A DNA stretch of 64,000 nucleotides from an uncultured Lachnospiraceae bacterium (GCA_947626745.1 CANQTF010000012.1:1-64000); one strand, 5' to 3'; counted from the first letter of the stretch, positions 17,442 to 26,314 are shown. The notes: generated by a model not told the origin, from the letters alone. Numbers and translations: made by a program.

Positions 17442-17793
17442 GAGGTGTTTTGTGCTCCCTCCCCTCATCCTTTTTGCTGTGAATAAATTCCGAGAAGGAC
17501 AGGATCATGTCTTTTTCGTCCATAGATGACGCCTCCCACAAGTTGTTCAGGCGCTCCGTCTTAGCCTGCGCTGTTGAGCCTTCAGGATTTTCCCTCAATA
17601 ACGAATCGATCGGCACATGAAAGCACTGAGCCAAAAGCTCCAGTTTCTCCAGTGTGACGGCCCGCTCACCGCGCTCGATAAATCCGACGTAGGTGGTGGA
17701 TACGTCGATATACGCCGCGACCTGTTCCTGAGTCATTCTATGTCGTATACGTTCCTCTCTGAGTCGTCTTCCAAGTACCTTCCTATCTATCAA
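17434..17793 (-). CDS. XRE-family HTH transcriptional regulator
   Basis: The 119-aa protein has an HTH_3 domain at residues about 8-62 (LREERIRHRMTQEQVAAYI, VSTTYVGFIERGERAVTLEKL), then a short helical tail. The second helix-turn-helix half binds DNA in this family. The target is unknown. It starts 47 bases past the flippase gene on the same strand, so it may be the last gene of the surface-glycan cluster and could regulate it. Confidence 0.88.
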   Translation of the reverse strand: MIDRKVLGRRLREERIRHRMTQEQVAAYIDVSTTYVGFIERGERAVTLEKLELLAQCFHVPIDSLLRENPEGSTAQAKTERLNNLWEASSMDEKDMILSFSEFIHSKKDEGREHKTPLA

Positions 17794-17840
17794 TACCGAT
17801 CATTCCTTTCGCCATCGTATCTCCGTTTTTACATTATTTT

Positions 17841-19124
17841 TTAAATGTCTGCTTTTCCCTTGATCCTTATCGCTAACAGAATCGCAAATATGAAAGCCAG
17901 CCCGCTGACCAGTATCGTATAAATCCAAGAAGCTCCGTCAATTCCCCATCGCCGTACAAATAAAGGCGACAGAAAAAAAGCCAAAACCGCTATCAGGAAA
18001 TATCCTCCTATCAAGTCCTGCTGGCATCGCAGTATCGTCAGCAAAATATTGATAAAACCAGACAGAGCCAACATGCCGCTTCCGACAAGCAGTATCAGCA
18101 ATTCTACTTTAAAAGATCGCAGATCCGTGTGATACAGCAACGATAAAAACGGTATACCAAGCAGATACGCACCGATCAAAACGCTCATTGTGATTGCAAA
18201 TATAAGAAATATTTGTCTGACCGCACGGCGAATAAATAATTCATGGCGTCCCTCATTCCAGTCTGCCGCAAGAGACGGCAGAATCGGCTGATAGAGAAAA
18301 CTATTCAGCAACCCGACAACCAGAATCGGCATAGAGATAAACCCGTAATATGCTTGCATCTCCTGTGGCAGATACGCATCAATCGCATATTTGGATGCAT
18401 TGGCAAGATAAAAAGAAAGAAAGCCCGCCGCAAACGGTCCCATGCAGTCCCACAATAGATTCATAGTTGTCCGAAAAGAAAAACCTGTCTTCTCCCACCG
18501 AAATATACTCATTACCGCGCGATTCATCAATACAGATGTGACAGTGCTAACCGCTACTGCCGCTATAGAAGACATCAAAAGATTACCGCCTAAAATCAAC
18601 AGTATACATAAACAGACAACACTCAGGAGTTGTCTTGTAAACGTAAGTTTTGCCCCTACATCCAATCTGCCCTGCTGCTGATAGAACGCGGTAAAGACAT
18701 CTTCCGCAGCATCTACCGTCCTCATCAGACAGATAATCAGCATGACCGCAATCTTATACGCATGATAGCCGTTGCACACATATCCATATATGACATACAA
18801 TACACTCAACACATTCATCGCAGCACAGGTCATCACGCGCGATCCCAAATAGTCTGAAAAACGGTAATGTCCAAGCGTATCCGTTACCTGATAGCTTCGC
18901 ATGCCATAACTCCCCACCGTAAAAAAGAGCGCTGCAGACGCATAGGCAATCGTAAAAATTCCCGTTTCTTCCATCCCGACAGTTCTAGTAAGCGTCATCA
19001 GGATCAGCACCGACTGCCCTGCGTTGAGCATTCCGGACAGTGTATTCCATATATAACTTTTTTTTGGCATATCCACCTCAGCACCAACCATAAATCTTTT
19101 CAGGCAGTCTGTCAGATTTCTCAT
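17841..19124 (-). CDS. Polysaccharide flippase (Wzx/MATE-type)
   Basis: The 427-aa integral membrane protein has about twelve TM segments and the layout of the polysaccharide-exporter superfamily (for example LSGMLNAGQSVLILMTLTRT near the N-terminus). Wzx-type flippases move undecaprenol-linked oligosaccharides to the outer face of the membrane. Alternative starts are ATGs at residues 12 and 19; none has a clearly better ribosome binding site, so the longest is given. It fits as the export step of the glycan cluster extending to 38046. Confidence 0.87.
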   Translation of the reverse strand: MRNLTDCLKRFMVGAEVDMPKKSYIWNTLSGMLNAGQSVLILMTLTRTVGMEETGIFTIAYASAALFFTVGSYGMRSYQVTDTLGHYRFSDYLGSRVMTCAAMNVLSVLYVIYGYVCNGYHAYKIAVMLIICLMRTVDAAEDVFTAFYQQQGRLDVGAKLTFTRQLLSVVCLCILLILGGNLLMSSIAAVAVSTVTSVLMNRAVMSIFRWEKTGFSFRTTMNLLWDCMGPFAAGFLSFYLANASKYAIDAYLPQEMQAYYGFISMPILVVGLLNSFLYQPILPSLAADWNEGRHELFIRRAVRQIFLIFAITMSVLIGAYLLGIPFLSLLYHTDLRSFKVELLILLVGSGMLALSGFINILLTILRCQQDLIGGYFLIAVLAFFLSPLFVRRWGIDGASWIYTILVSGLAFIFAILLAIRIKGKADI

Positions 19125-19175
19125 GTATTTCCACTGTTTCCTTCGCTAATATAACCTCAAAATCACTTATACACA

Positions 19176-19219
19176 AAATTCCCAACACAAGATCATCTCA
19201 TATCTCACATTGGGAATTT
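19176..19219. repeat. 10-bp inverted repeat between flippase and repeat-protein genes
   Basis: AAATTCCCAA (19176-19185) and TTGGGAATTT (19210-19219) are perfect inverted repeats with a 24-base gap, in the 148-base interval between the coiled-coil gene and the flippase gene. It could be a weak hairpin or an operator. No T-run follows on the minus strand, so a simple terminator is unlikely. Confidence 0.5.
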
Positions 19220-19272
19220 ATCGAATCACTGTTTTATTTTCTGCTTACATCCTCTGCGCTACTGCATCCTCT

Positions 19273-20196
19273 CTAGCCCTGCATTTGCTGCAGCGCCTCG
19301 CTGTGTCCGGAAACAACGCTTTTCAAAACAACAATATCTGCCGCCATCTCATCTATCTGCTCCGTTCGGTTTATATATCTCTCAAAAGTATCCAGATAGC
19401 ACGACTCAATCGTATTCAGTTTCGGTATCACGCCATTTTCAAGCTGCACGACTCTGACATAACGCATATCGTTTTCCAGATGATCCAAGCGTGGCATTAC
19501 GTTATTCTCCAACTGCTCTTCTCTCACGTAATGCATATCCTCTTCCAGATGATCTAAGCGCGGTATCATGTCATGCATGCCATTTTCCAGATGATCCAGT
19601 CGCGGCATCACATTATTCTCTAGCTGTTCTTCTCTCACGTAATGCATATCTTCTTCCAGATGATCTAAGCGCGGTATCATGTCATGCATGCCATTTTCCA
19701 GATGATCCAGCCGCGGCATTACATTATTCTCCAGCTGCTCTTCTCTCACGTAACGCATATCCTCTTCCAGATGATCCAGTCGCGGCATCACATTATTCTC
19801 CAGCTGTTCTTCTCTCACGTAATGCATATCTTCTTCCAGATGATCCAGTCGCGGCATTACGTTATTCTCCAACTGCTCTTCTCTCACGTAACGCATATCC
19901 TCTTCCAGATGATCCAGTCGCGGCATTACATTATTCTCTAGTTGCTCTTCTCTCACGTAACGCATATCCTCTTCCAGATGATCCAAGCGTGGTATTACGT
20001 TATTCTCTAATTGCTCTTCTCTCACGTAATGCATATCCTCTTCCAGATGATCCACTCTCGCATCCAATCCGTCCAGTCTGTCATAAATCGGCTGCAGCTT
20101 CTCATCAAACTTCTGCTCCAATTTCTCTTCCAGTTTCTCTTCCAATTTTTCATCCAGCAAATCCGATATTGCCGAAAGCATTTCTTGGTCTACCAT
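19273..20196 (-). CDS. Coiled-coil protein with tandem 23-residue repeats
   Basis: The 307-aa acidic protein begins with EKLEEKLEEKLEQKFDEKL (charged helix), then ten repeats from residue 48 to 259, and a unique C-terminus. The main unit is 23 residues, ldHLEEDMRYVREEQLENNV plus MPR. Two shortened 14-residue units (LDHLENGMHDMIPR) are interspersed. Repeat units are almost identical, showing recent expansion. No signal peptide or TM is seen, so it is cytoplasmic. AGGAGG precedes the start. Function unknown; a long parallel coiled coil such as a scaffold or length-setting protein is a guess. Related Lachnospiraceae proteins share the N-terminus but not this repeat. Confidence 0.8.
   Translation of the reverse strand: MVDQEMLSAISDLLDEKLEEKLEEKLEQKFDEKLQPIYDRLDGLDARVDHLEEDMHYVREEQLENNVIPRLDHLEEDMRYVREEQLENNVMPRLDHLEEDMRYVREEQLENNVMPRLDHLEEDMHYVREEQLENNVMPRLDHLEEDMRYVREEQLENNVMPRLDHLENGMHDMIPRLDHLEEDMHYVREEQLENNVMPRLDHLENGMHDMIPRLDHLEEDMHYVREEQLENNVMPRLDHLENDMRYVRVVQLENGVIPKLNTIESCYLDTFERYINRTEQIDEMAADIVVLKSVVSGHSEALQQMQG
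19420..20055 (-). repeat. Tandem repeat array, 69-bp and 42-bp units in a coding region
   Basis: Eight 69-bp units and two 42-bp units follow each other without gaps. All lengths are multiples of three, so gain or loss of a unit keeps the frame. Order: five long, one short, one long, one short, two long units (the last diverged). Near-identity of the units predicts length variation between strains. Confidence 0.9.
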
Positions 20197-20223
20197 CTTT
20201 TTCCTCCTTTGATGTGACGCCGA

Positions 20224-20383
20224 CGGAAAGAGTCGCTTTCCGCCGCATATACAATAGTATCATGAAATTTTGGCGAAAAGCCGGACACCGAGATAATCGG
20301 TGTATCGCACTCGAATTTAAGAATGTACTGTGCGAGAATCAATTTCATGTTTTTACTCTATCACACCAAACAGGAGAATGCAA
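20224..20383 (-). promoter_or_regulatory. Leader and possible promoter of the repeat-protein gene
   Basis: The 346-base gap 20197-20542 has no gene. On the minus strand a plausible promoter is TTGCAT (20378-20383), 17-base spacer, TAGAGT (20355-20360). The transcript leader would hold two perfect 7-bp hairpins: ACACCGA/TCGGTGT (20285-20303) and CGGAAAG/CTTTCCG (20224-20242). This suggests the repeat protein and the genes after it have their own promoter. Confidence 0.45.
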
Positions 20384-20542
20384 GTTAAATTTAAATTTAA
20401 TTGAAACGTTTTTTCGTTTATCTCCAAATTCCGCTGTAAGATATGAAATTGCCAAGGTGCTATGCTGTTACTATTGTTCCGCCTTCGGTTTTACATACAG
20501 CATATCCACTGGTAATCTGCGTCAGCCATGATACTATGTTGA

Positions 20543-21721
20543 TCACCGAATCGCATTCAGAACATCCGTCGGACGTGCCGGGCGTACCAGTTCGAAACCG
20601 GTATCTTCCGAGTACAGATAAACACTAGGCAAATCTCTGCTGAGGAACAAGTACATAGATTCCGTCACGGAATATGCGCCAATATCATGGAAAACCAGCA
20701 CATCTCCAAGCCGTACATCTGTAAGAGGGAACTGCTTTAATAAAAGATCTCCCGTCGTACAAAGCGCACCGTAAACCATATATTTATCCGTTTCGCCGTT
20801 TCTATCCGGCATCTGCTCGACGCGAGGAGTGCGCATAGCCATAGTTTGACCATAATAATTTACATGATTGATTCCACCATTGACTATGCAAATCCTCCTT
20901 CCTTCAATTTCTTTGATATCCACCACAGAAGTGACATATGTACCGCATCCGGCCGCAATAAACCGCCCCATTTCCAATGTAATTTCCCCACGGAAACGCA
21001 TACCTTCCAAAATCCGTTTTAATTCCAAAAGCTGTGTTTCGCTTTCATCTTCCTCATTTGTAAAATAAGAGACATAAAGCCCAGGACCGTATTCAAGTTC
21101 CTGCACATAAAATCCATATTTTTCCATCAATTCAGTACAATATGCGTCCAGCATCTGCAATTCCTGCTCAATCTGTCTCAATTTCTTTTTCTGTGTTCCG
21201 GAAAACATCTGTATCCCTTTAATGCGTAAATATTTGCACGTTGTTTCTTTTCTGACAATTTCTTCCAACGTTTCCCGATCTACGCCAAACTGATTCCCGC
21301 CACAGTTTAAGCGAATCAAAATGGGCAGTTTTTTCCCTGTTTTTACGGCACATTCCTTCAGCAATTCAAATTGTGTACGAGACTCCACAGTATAAGTGAT
21401 TTTATCTCCGTACACTTCGACCGTCCGAATGGTATCCATCGGATTCTTATAAACGCCGGAAAGTACGACTTTACTCATATCCGCCCCATTCCGTTCACAA
21501 ATCCGAAATTCCCCAGGAGAGCAGACTTCAAATTTATCTACGATCCCGCTAAGCGCCTGCACCAGAAAAGGATTCGCTTTCATGGCATAACAGACTGCCG
21601 CTTTGTCTTCCAAGATATTTTGTATCTGCTGTATCCGGCTGCATAAAACATCCGTATCAAAAATGTAAGACGGCGTAACCTCATGATTTTCAAGAAAAGC
21701 TTTTAATATATCACGATCCAA
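20543..21721 (-). CDS. PLP-dependent decarboxylase, DAP/ornithine decarboxylase (fold III) type
   Basis: The 392-aa protein has the N-terminal alanine-racemase-like barrel with the PLP lysine in CYAMKAN (Lys48), CSPGEFRIC, NCGGNQFGVD and the C-terminal MVYGALCTTGDLL motif with the substrate-binding CTTGD, FHDIGAYSV. Family members decarboxylate diaminopimelate, ornithine/lysine or carrier-bound amino acids (BtrK in butirosin synthesis acts on glutamyl-carrier protein). Here it lies 34 bases downstream of an adenylating enzyme and near three carrier-protein genes, so a carrier-bound substrate is a reasonable inference. Gene order does not support a lysine-pathway role. Confidence 0.85.
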   Translation of the reverse strand: MDRDILKAFLENHEVTPSYIFDTDVLCSRIQQIQNILEDKAAVCYAMKANPFLVQALSGIVDKFEVCSPGEFRICERNGADMSKVVLSGVYKNPMDTIRTVEVYGDKITYTVESRTQFELLKECAVKTGKKLPILIRLNCGGNQFGVDRETLEEIVRKETTCKYLRIKGIQMFSGTQKKKLRQIEQELQMLDAYCTELMEKYGFYVQELEYGPGLYVSYFTNEEDESETQLLELKRILEGMRFRGEITLEMGRFIAAGCGTYVTSVVDIKEIEGRRICIVNGGINHVNYYGQTMAMRTPRVEQMPDRNGETDKYMVYGALCTTGDLLLKQFPLTDVRLGDVLVFHDIGAYSVTESMYLFLSRDLPSVYLYSEDTGFELVRPARPTDVLNAIR

Positions 21722-21755
21722 AATTATTCACCTCCCATAGACGCTGTACTCCTAT

Positions 21756-23276
21756 TTATTTGTTCCTATATAATTCCATCAATTGCTTTCTGTCAATTTT
21801 TCCGTTTTTGTTTAAAGGCATCTCTTCTACCCTGATCAAAACATTCGGGTGCATAAAATCCGGAAGTTTTCTTGAAATACGCTGAATCAAACCTTTTTCA
21901 TCCAGCCCTTCTCCCTGGTAAAATGAGACAATCTTGCCGCGCTCCTCGTCATAAATGGTACAGGCACGTACAATCTCTTCGTTTTCTCCGATAGCAATGT
22001 CGATCTCACTCAGCTCGATCCGATGTCCCATATGCTTGATCTGGAAGTCCTTCCTAGAATGGAAATACAACTCTCCGTTTTCGCCATATGCACCCAAATC
22101 ACCCGTGCGGTAAATCATCTCCAGATACTTTGTATTCAGTGGATTCTGCACAAACACTTTATCCGTCTGCTCCCAATTGTTATAATATCCAAGTGCCAGA
22201 GCTGTTCCGGAAACACAGATCTCACCCTGTTGTCCTGTGTCCGTCACCAGACAATCCTCTTCATCCAGCAGAAATACCTTTTCATTGGGAAAGGGACCCC
22301 CGATGGGCAGCGTCTCACTGTTATCAAATTCTCTGTCAATAATGTAATAAGTGCAGTTGCATGTGATCTCCGTCGGACCGTACAGATTAACATATATGGC
22401 ATTCGGGATATTACGCTTCCACTCGTTCAGATGCTTCACAGGCATTACCTCTCCGCTGAACATGATCTTGCGCAAAGCAGAAGGAACTTTATACCTGAAC
22501 GCTTTCAATGTGGTTAAAATACACAGCGCCGAGACAGCCCATATAATAACCGTAACCTGCCTGTCGCAAAGAAAATCCAGCAGTTTTTTCGGCAGTGAAA
22601 AATATGTCCTTGGAATAATCTGCATCGTTGCGCCCATTCTGAGGGTAGAATAGATGTCTTTTACAGAGACATCAAAGTCAAAAGGGGCCTGATTGCCAAT
22701 GACATCTTCCTCTCCTATCTCAAAAATCTCAGTAAAACACTCGATAAAATCAATCACCGACCTGTGGCTGACACAAACACCCTTTGGCACTCCTGTCGAA
22801 CCGGATGTAAACATAACATACAGAGGATCGATATCCAACGTCAGCCGCCGAATCTCAGCCAAGGAATCCTCGTCAATCTCCGCAGCGCTTATTTCCTCAA
22901 AAAGCAGGCATTTCCCCGAAAAATCGATTTTTTCTACGCATTCCTTCTGCTCTTCCTCCCTGCAGATCAGAACCTCAGCCTCGAGGGTAGCCAGAATCTG
23001 GTGCAGACGAAACGCAGGCTGCTTGACGTCTAAAACCGTATAGCCACAGCCGGCATAAACGATACCCATGAACGCGGCGATGGCCTCCACACTTTTTTCC
23101 ATAAACACAGGGATGATATCCCCCTTCTTCACGGCCGGCGCCAGAAAACTGCCGATCCGCTTAGCCCTGTCAAGCAGTTCGCGGTATGTATAACTTTTAT
23201 CCTTATCCGCAACGGCTATCTTGTCCGGGAATCTATCCGCGCTGTTTTCCAACCATTGAATGATATTATTCTGCAT
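21756..23276 (-). CDS. Amino acid adenylation enzyme (NRPS A-domain/DltA-like)
   Basis: The 506-aa stand-alone AMP-binding enzyme has the phosphate-binding loop FTSGSTGVPKG (156-166), LYGPTEITC, YRTGDLG and the catalytic C-terminal lysine in NKNGKIDR (Lys493). Size and motifs fit DltA-like aminoacyl-carrier-protein ligases and single-domain NRPS adenylation enzymes. It would activate an amino or other carboxylic acid with ATP and load it on the phosphopantetheine arm of a carrier, most likely the DltC-like one at 29322-29549. No DltB or DltD partner is present, so it is not a standard D-alanylation operon. Confidence 0.88.
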   Translation of the reverse strand: MQNNIIQWLENSADRFPDKIAVADKDKSYTYRELLDRAKRIGSFLAPAVKKGDIIPVFMEKSVEAIAAFMGIVYAGCGYTVLDVKQPAFRLHQILATLEAEVLICREEEQKECVEKIDFSGKCLLFEEISAAEIDEDSLAEIRRLTLDIDPLYVMFTSGSTGVPKGVCVSHRSVIDFIECFTEIFEIGEEDVIGNQAPFDFDVSVKDIYSTLRMGATMQIIPRTYFSLPKKLLDFLCDRQVTVIIWAVSALCILTTLKAFRYKVPSALRKIMFSGEVMPVKHLNEWKRNIPNAIYVNLYGPTEITCNCTYYIIDREFDNSETLPIGGPFPNEKVFLLDEEDCLVTDTGQQGEICVSGTALALGYYNNWEQTDKVFVQNPLNTKYLEMIYRTGDLGAYGENGELYFHSRKDFQIKHMGHRIELSEIDIAIGENEEIVRACTIYDEERGKIVSFYQGEGLDEKGLIQRISRKLPDFMHPNVLIRVEEMPLNKNGKIDRKQLMELYRNK

Positions 23277-23308
23277 AATCCCAAGCCTTTCTCTTTTTAT
23301 TGCTATCT

Positions 23309-23905
23309 TTATATCTCAAATTTCTTCAGCAGCCCACCCTCTCCATGGCCTGGGCAGACATACAATTCTCCGGACAGGCCCGCGAGCCATGGCTTTGTGA
23401 TCTCCTCATACTTCCGGCGGTTTCCACCCGGCAGTTTGGTGATGATCCTGTCTTCCTTCAGCAGCGTATCTCCCGTAAACAGCAATTTTCTATCCATCAC
23501 GATACAGATGCTTCCCGGCGAGTGACCGGGCGTCTCCCGCATTTCCAATATATGTCCCTGCCATGTAAAGGTATCGTGACCCTCGAAGGTGTCCGTAGCC
23601 TCGCAGGTATAGGGCTGTGTCTTTTGGCTGTACTTCTGCTGGTGTCTGCCTATCATCAACGCGTCATAATATCTGGACATATTCTTCCTGTCGTCCGTCA
23701 GGCACGCCGCGCACGCCGCAGAGCAGACCACCCTACAGGGATATCGCTGTTTCAGCCAGTTGACCCCGGAGATGTGATCGTAATGCTCATGGGTGAGCAG
23801 GATAGTAAGCTGCTTTACCCTCATGTCATCCAATACGGCAAGGGCGCGTTCCGCAACGCAGGGATCCACAGCAAGCGCCTGATTGCCTTCGATAAGAAGG
23901 TACAT
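23309..23905 (-). CDS. MBL-fold metal hydrolase, probably truncated at its 5' end
   Basis: The 198-aa protein has the zinc motif THEHYDHISG, then ETPGHSPGSIC, FTGDTL and CPGHGEG, the glyoxalase-II-like subfamily. The only ATG (23905) lacks a ribosome binding site. The frame stays open upstream to about 23985 and encodes FPFLPIDSRM, which looks like the missing first beta strand. Upstream sequence belongs to a remnant of another gene (MBOAT), so the gene has probably lost its own start in a rearrangement. It may be translated from the internal ATG, or by readthrough from the upstream gene, or be inactive. Role unknown; thioester hydrolysis is possible given its neighbours. Confidence 0.7.
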   Translation of the reverse strand: MYLLIEGNQALAVDPCVAERALAVLDDMRVKQLTILLTHEHYDHISGVNWLKQRYPCRVVCSAACAACLTDDRKNMSRYYDALMIGRHQQKYSQKTQPYTCEATDTFEGHDTFTWQGHILEMRETPGHSPGSICIVMDRKLLFTGDTLLKEDRIITKLPGGNRRKYEEITKPWLAGLSGELYVCPGHGEGGLLKKFEI

Positions 23906-23941
23906 TCTGGAGTCGATGGGGAGGAATGGGAAGATTTCTAA

Positions 23942-24103
23942 TAAGGCCGCAAAGGAAAGTAGATAGCGTCGTAAACAGCAGATAAAAAATCAACTTCCAT
24001 CCCGCGCACAAATAAAAGAAATAGCTAGAAATAAGCAATACAATCCATTGGTACTTCTTTGGTATACAAAAATAAATACAGGCAACCGCCGTGATAAAGA
24101 AAA
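23942..24103 (-). pseudogene. Remnant of an MBOAT O-acyltransferase (N-terminal part)
   Basis: On the minus strand a frame without a start reads FFITAVACIYFCIPKKY, QWIVLLISSYFFYLCAGW, KLIFYLLFTTLSTFLCGL. This is the characteristic first two TM segments of MBOAT proteins (DltB/AlgI type). Its first dozen residues and everything after the second TM are missing; it runs directly into the MBL gene in another frame. It marks one side of a deletion. Confidence 0.7.
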
Positions 24104-24316
24104 ATGTTTCTTGGCATAGATAGACAGCCGGAGAATGCGGTCGCGCTGGTCGATAATATGAATCAGGAAATTACATATGGTGGACTATGTGAGATGTGTT
24201 CAAAGGATAAGGATGCGATTCCGAAACATTCTGTGGTTTTTATTTTGTGCAGAAATACGGTTGGCGCAGTTGCAAGTTACATATCATGTCTTGAAAATGG
24301 AATAATCCCGCTTTTA
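24104..24316 (+). pseudogene. Remnant of an acyl-activating (AMP-binding) enzyme, N-terminal part
   Basis: Plus-strand frame starting at ATG 24104 reads RQPENAVALVDN, ITYGGLCEMCSKDK, VVFILCRNTVGAVASYISC, LENGIIPLLL. This matches the first 70 residues of AMP-dependent acyl synthetases of the kind that often accompany KASIII and carrier proteins in glycan clusters. The similarity stops exactly where the stop codon of the opposing KASIII gene begins; the rest of the enzyme is gone. Confidence 0.7.
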
Positions 24317-25357
24317 TTATTTATCCATTATGTCATCATAATAAGAATTTACATGAATAATCTCCATAACAGCTTCCTGCCTAATATACAAATCGCTCAC
24401 TCCCCAAGACAACCCTATTCCGAATCCAACAGCCAAAATATGCAGATTTGTTCTTTTCACTTTCGTCCACAAGGTATCTGCTATTGTAAGTGGGATTGAG
24501 GAACTGTTCGTATTTCCATATCTGCTTATGACAATCGGCACTTTTTCTTTATCAAATTTACATTTTTTTATGATGCGCTGCACGATTGATGTATTAGCCT
24601 GATGTAAGGCAATCAAATCAAAATCCTCGTTTTGATATCTCGTCTTATCCATAAATTCTTCAATAGATTTCGGAATCTCTATCGTTGAAAACGCAAAGAC
24701 ATCAATACCTTCCATCTCCACATAAGCATTCTCACTTTCAGGATGCCTGTATCCGTTGCCTTCCATAAAAATAGTTTTGTATCGACTCCCATCCGAATTC
24801 AGTAGAAAATGCATGCTGTTAGCAACAGAATCTTTTTCAAGTGCAATGGCAGCCCCCACGTCTCCAAACAATAAATTAGTGGTATTATTCGGCCTGACTG
24901 CCCGACTACTCATATCGCCGCACATCAAAATCGCTCTTTCAATATCCATATTTTCCATAAGAGAACCCAACACAGCCATTCCGTATATGAAGCCAGAACA
25001 TCCCAGATTAATATCCAACGTCATACAGGACATGGGGAGAGAGAGCCTCTTTTGCAATATGCTTGTCGTAGATGGTCTTCCATAATCAAACGCATGTGTC
25101 GTCAGAACAATAGCACCGATACTTTTCCGTTCCCATTGCAATTTTTCTATCAACCTATCTGCTGCCGAGCAGCACAAATCGGAAATAGTCTGTTTTCCTT
25201 TCACACGATATGTTTGTTCCACTCCCGTCTGCTCTTTCACTCTAGTCAGAGTTTCCCAATCAAACTGTTTTATATGTTCTTCCGTTCGAATACAGTTATC
25301 AGGCAATGCACATACAATTCCCTTTATTTCAACTTTTTTAATCTGCCCAAAGGCCAT
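24317..25357 (-). CDS. 3-oxoacyl-ACP synthase III-like condensing enzyme (A)
   Basis: The 346-aa thiolase-fold enzyme has the KASIII triad: Cys120 in INLGCSGFIYG, His252 in ALHQANTSIV and Asn282 in YGNTNSSSIPL, plus GIGLSWG near the end. Such enzymes condense an acyl-CoA with malonyl-ACP, or transfer acyl groups in natural-product pathways. It is 30-40 percent like the second KASIII gene by eye and clearly AT-richer. It lacks the usual fabD/fabF neighbours, so it belongs to a dedicated pathway rather than housekeeping fatty acid synthesis. Confidence 0.9.
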   Translation of the reverse strand: MAFGQIKKVEIKGIVCALPDNCIRTEEHIKQFDWETLTRVKEQTGVEQTYRVKGKQTISDLCCSAADRLIEKLQWERKSIGAIVLTTHAFDYGRPSTTSILQKRLSLPMSCMTLDINLGCSGFIYGMAVLGSLMENMDIERAILMCGDMSSRAVRPNNTTNLLFGDVGAAIALEKDSVANSMHFLLNSDGSRYKTIFMEGNGYRHPESENAYVEMEGIDVFAFSTIEIPKSIEEFMDKTRYQNEDFDLIALHQANTSIVQRIIKKCKFDKEKVPIVISRYGNTNSSSIPLTIADTLWTKVKRTNLHILAVGFGIGLSWGVSDLYIRQEAVMEIIHVNSYYDDIMDK

Positions 25358-25423
25358 TTTTCAATAATCTCCTTCTTTTCAAAACATTACCTATCAAGGT
25401 CTTTACTCAACAACTCCCCAAAC

Positions 25424-26296
25424 TTATCTTCTCTCCAAAAACCACTCTTCCATGACCCGGCCTTCCCAAATCCAACCCGATTTTTTGTGATATTTTACAG
25501 ACTCTTTATTTCCTCGCATCACCCAACCGTATTCTTCACCAATATTATTCTCCTCTGCATATTTCATCGCCGAATAGTTGAACAACATCACAATTCCATA
25601 TGTCTTTTGATACTCTTTCTTGATCGCATACCACCCTCCTATGCGTCCGTTTTCTGCATCAAAATAATGCGCGGCGCAGAGATTCCCATTCAGATCCAAA
25701 ACACCTTCCAAGCGCCCATCCCGGATCGCCTCCCCGTACTCTTCCGGAGAATGATAAGACAACTGATAGTATGGTATACAATCTATGTTCTTCTGAAATT
25801 CCAATAGCTGCTCCACCTCATTTGGCAAAAGCGTTCGAAATGTCAGATGACTTTCGTCCAACAGCCTTAAGATATGTTTCACTAAAGGCTCAATTTTTTT
25901 CTTATTTGCAGTCCGATCCTCAACAATATAGTCCATAGTATCCTTTAGGATAAAACCGACCTCTTCCAGCCAACTTGCCATTTCCGATTCTTTAGCAGTC
26001 CTTTCATTCCTGTATAACAGTTGCGTCAAAAGCAACTTGTCTTTTTTTTCAATTTTCTTATCTCTCTTTGTTCCACCTGAAAGGTCTGCGTGGAAATAAC
26101 ATCGATAATGACTCTCCTCATCGGAATAAAAAACAATTCCGTTTTCCAGTTTTTCATAGTAAAGCCGCCCTAAATCTATATATCTGCGTATCTCGTCAAG
26201 AAACATGTAGGAATTGGTGACAAGTCTCCTCCCGCATTTCTCTTTGGTTTCGGCAAGCAGTTCTTTATACCTGTCCAGACTCTCTACTTTATCCAT
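25424..26296 (-). CDS. GNAT-like acyltransferase
   Basis: The 290-aa protein has a C-terminal half that resembles a GNAT fold: beta strands around LEGVLDLNGNLCAAHYF and GRIGGWYAIKKEYQKTYGIV, then NKESVKYHKKSGWIWEGRVM, the usual last helix-strand. The N-terminal half is a second domain of unclear type. No TM is seen. Its place between two KASIII genes suggests it transfers an acyl group from a carrier protein or CoA to an acceptor such as an aminosugar. This is inference; sequence support for GNAT is moderate. AT-rich like the preceding gene. Confidence 0.65.
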   Translation of the reverse strand: MDKVESLDRYKELLAETKEKCGRRLVTNSYMFLDEIRRYIDLGRLYYEKLENGIVFYSDEESHYRCYFHADLSGGTKRDKKIEKKDKLLLTQLLYRNERTAKESEMASWLEEVGFILKDTMDYIVEDRTANKKKIEPLVKHILRLLDESHLTFRTLLPNEVEQLLEFQKNIDCIPYYQLSYHSPEEYGEAIRDGRLEGVLDLNGNLCAAHYFDAENGRIGGWYAIKKEYQKTYGIVMLFNYSAMKYAEENNIGEEYGWVMRGNKESVKYHKKSGWIWEGRVMEEWFLERR

Positions 26297-26314
26297 ATAC
26301 TCTCCTCTCCGTTC

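Noticed and set aside
19420-20055. CRISPR array
   Set aside because: The 69-bp units are contiguous, without unique spacers, and are translated as a regular coiled coil.
19491-20531. Long plus-strand ORF with Pro/Ser-rich repeats
   Set aside because: It is the antisense of the coiled-coil repeat gene; its repetition is a by-product of the 69-bp units. It has no ribosome binding site.
23309-24316. Sequencing frameshift that splits one complete gene
   Set aside because: The pieces belong to three different families on both strands, so a simple base-call error cannot explain them.
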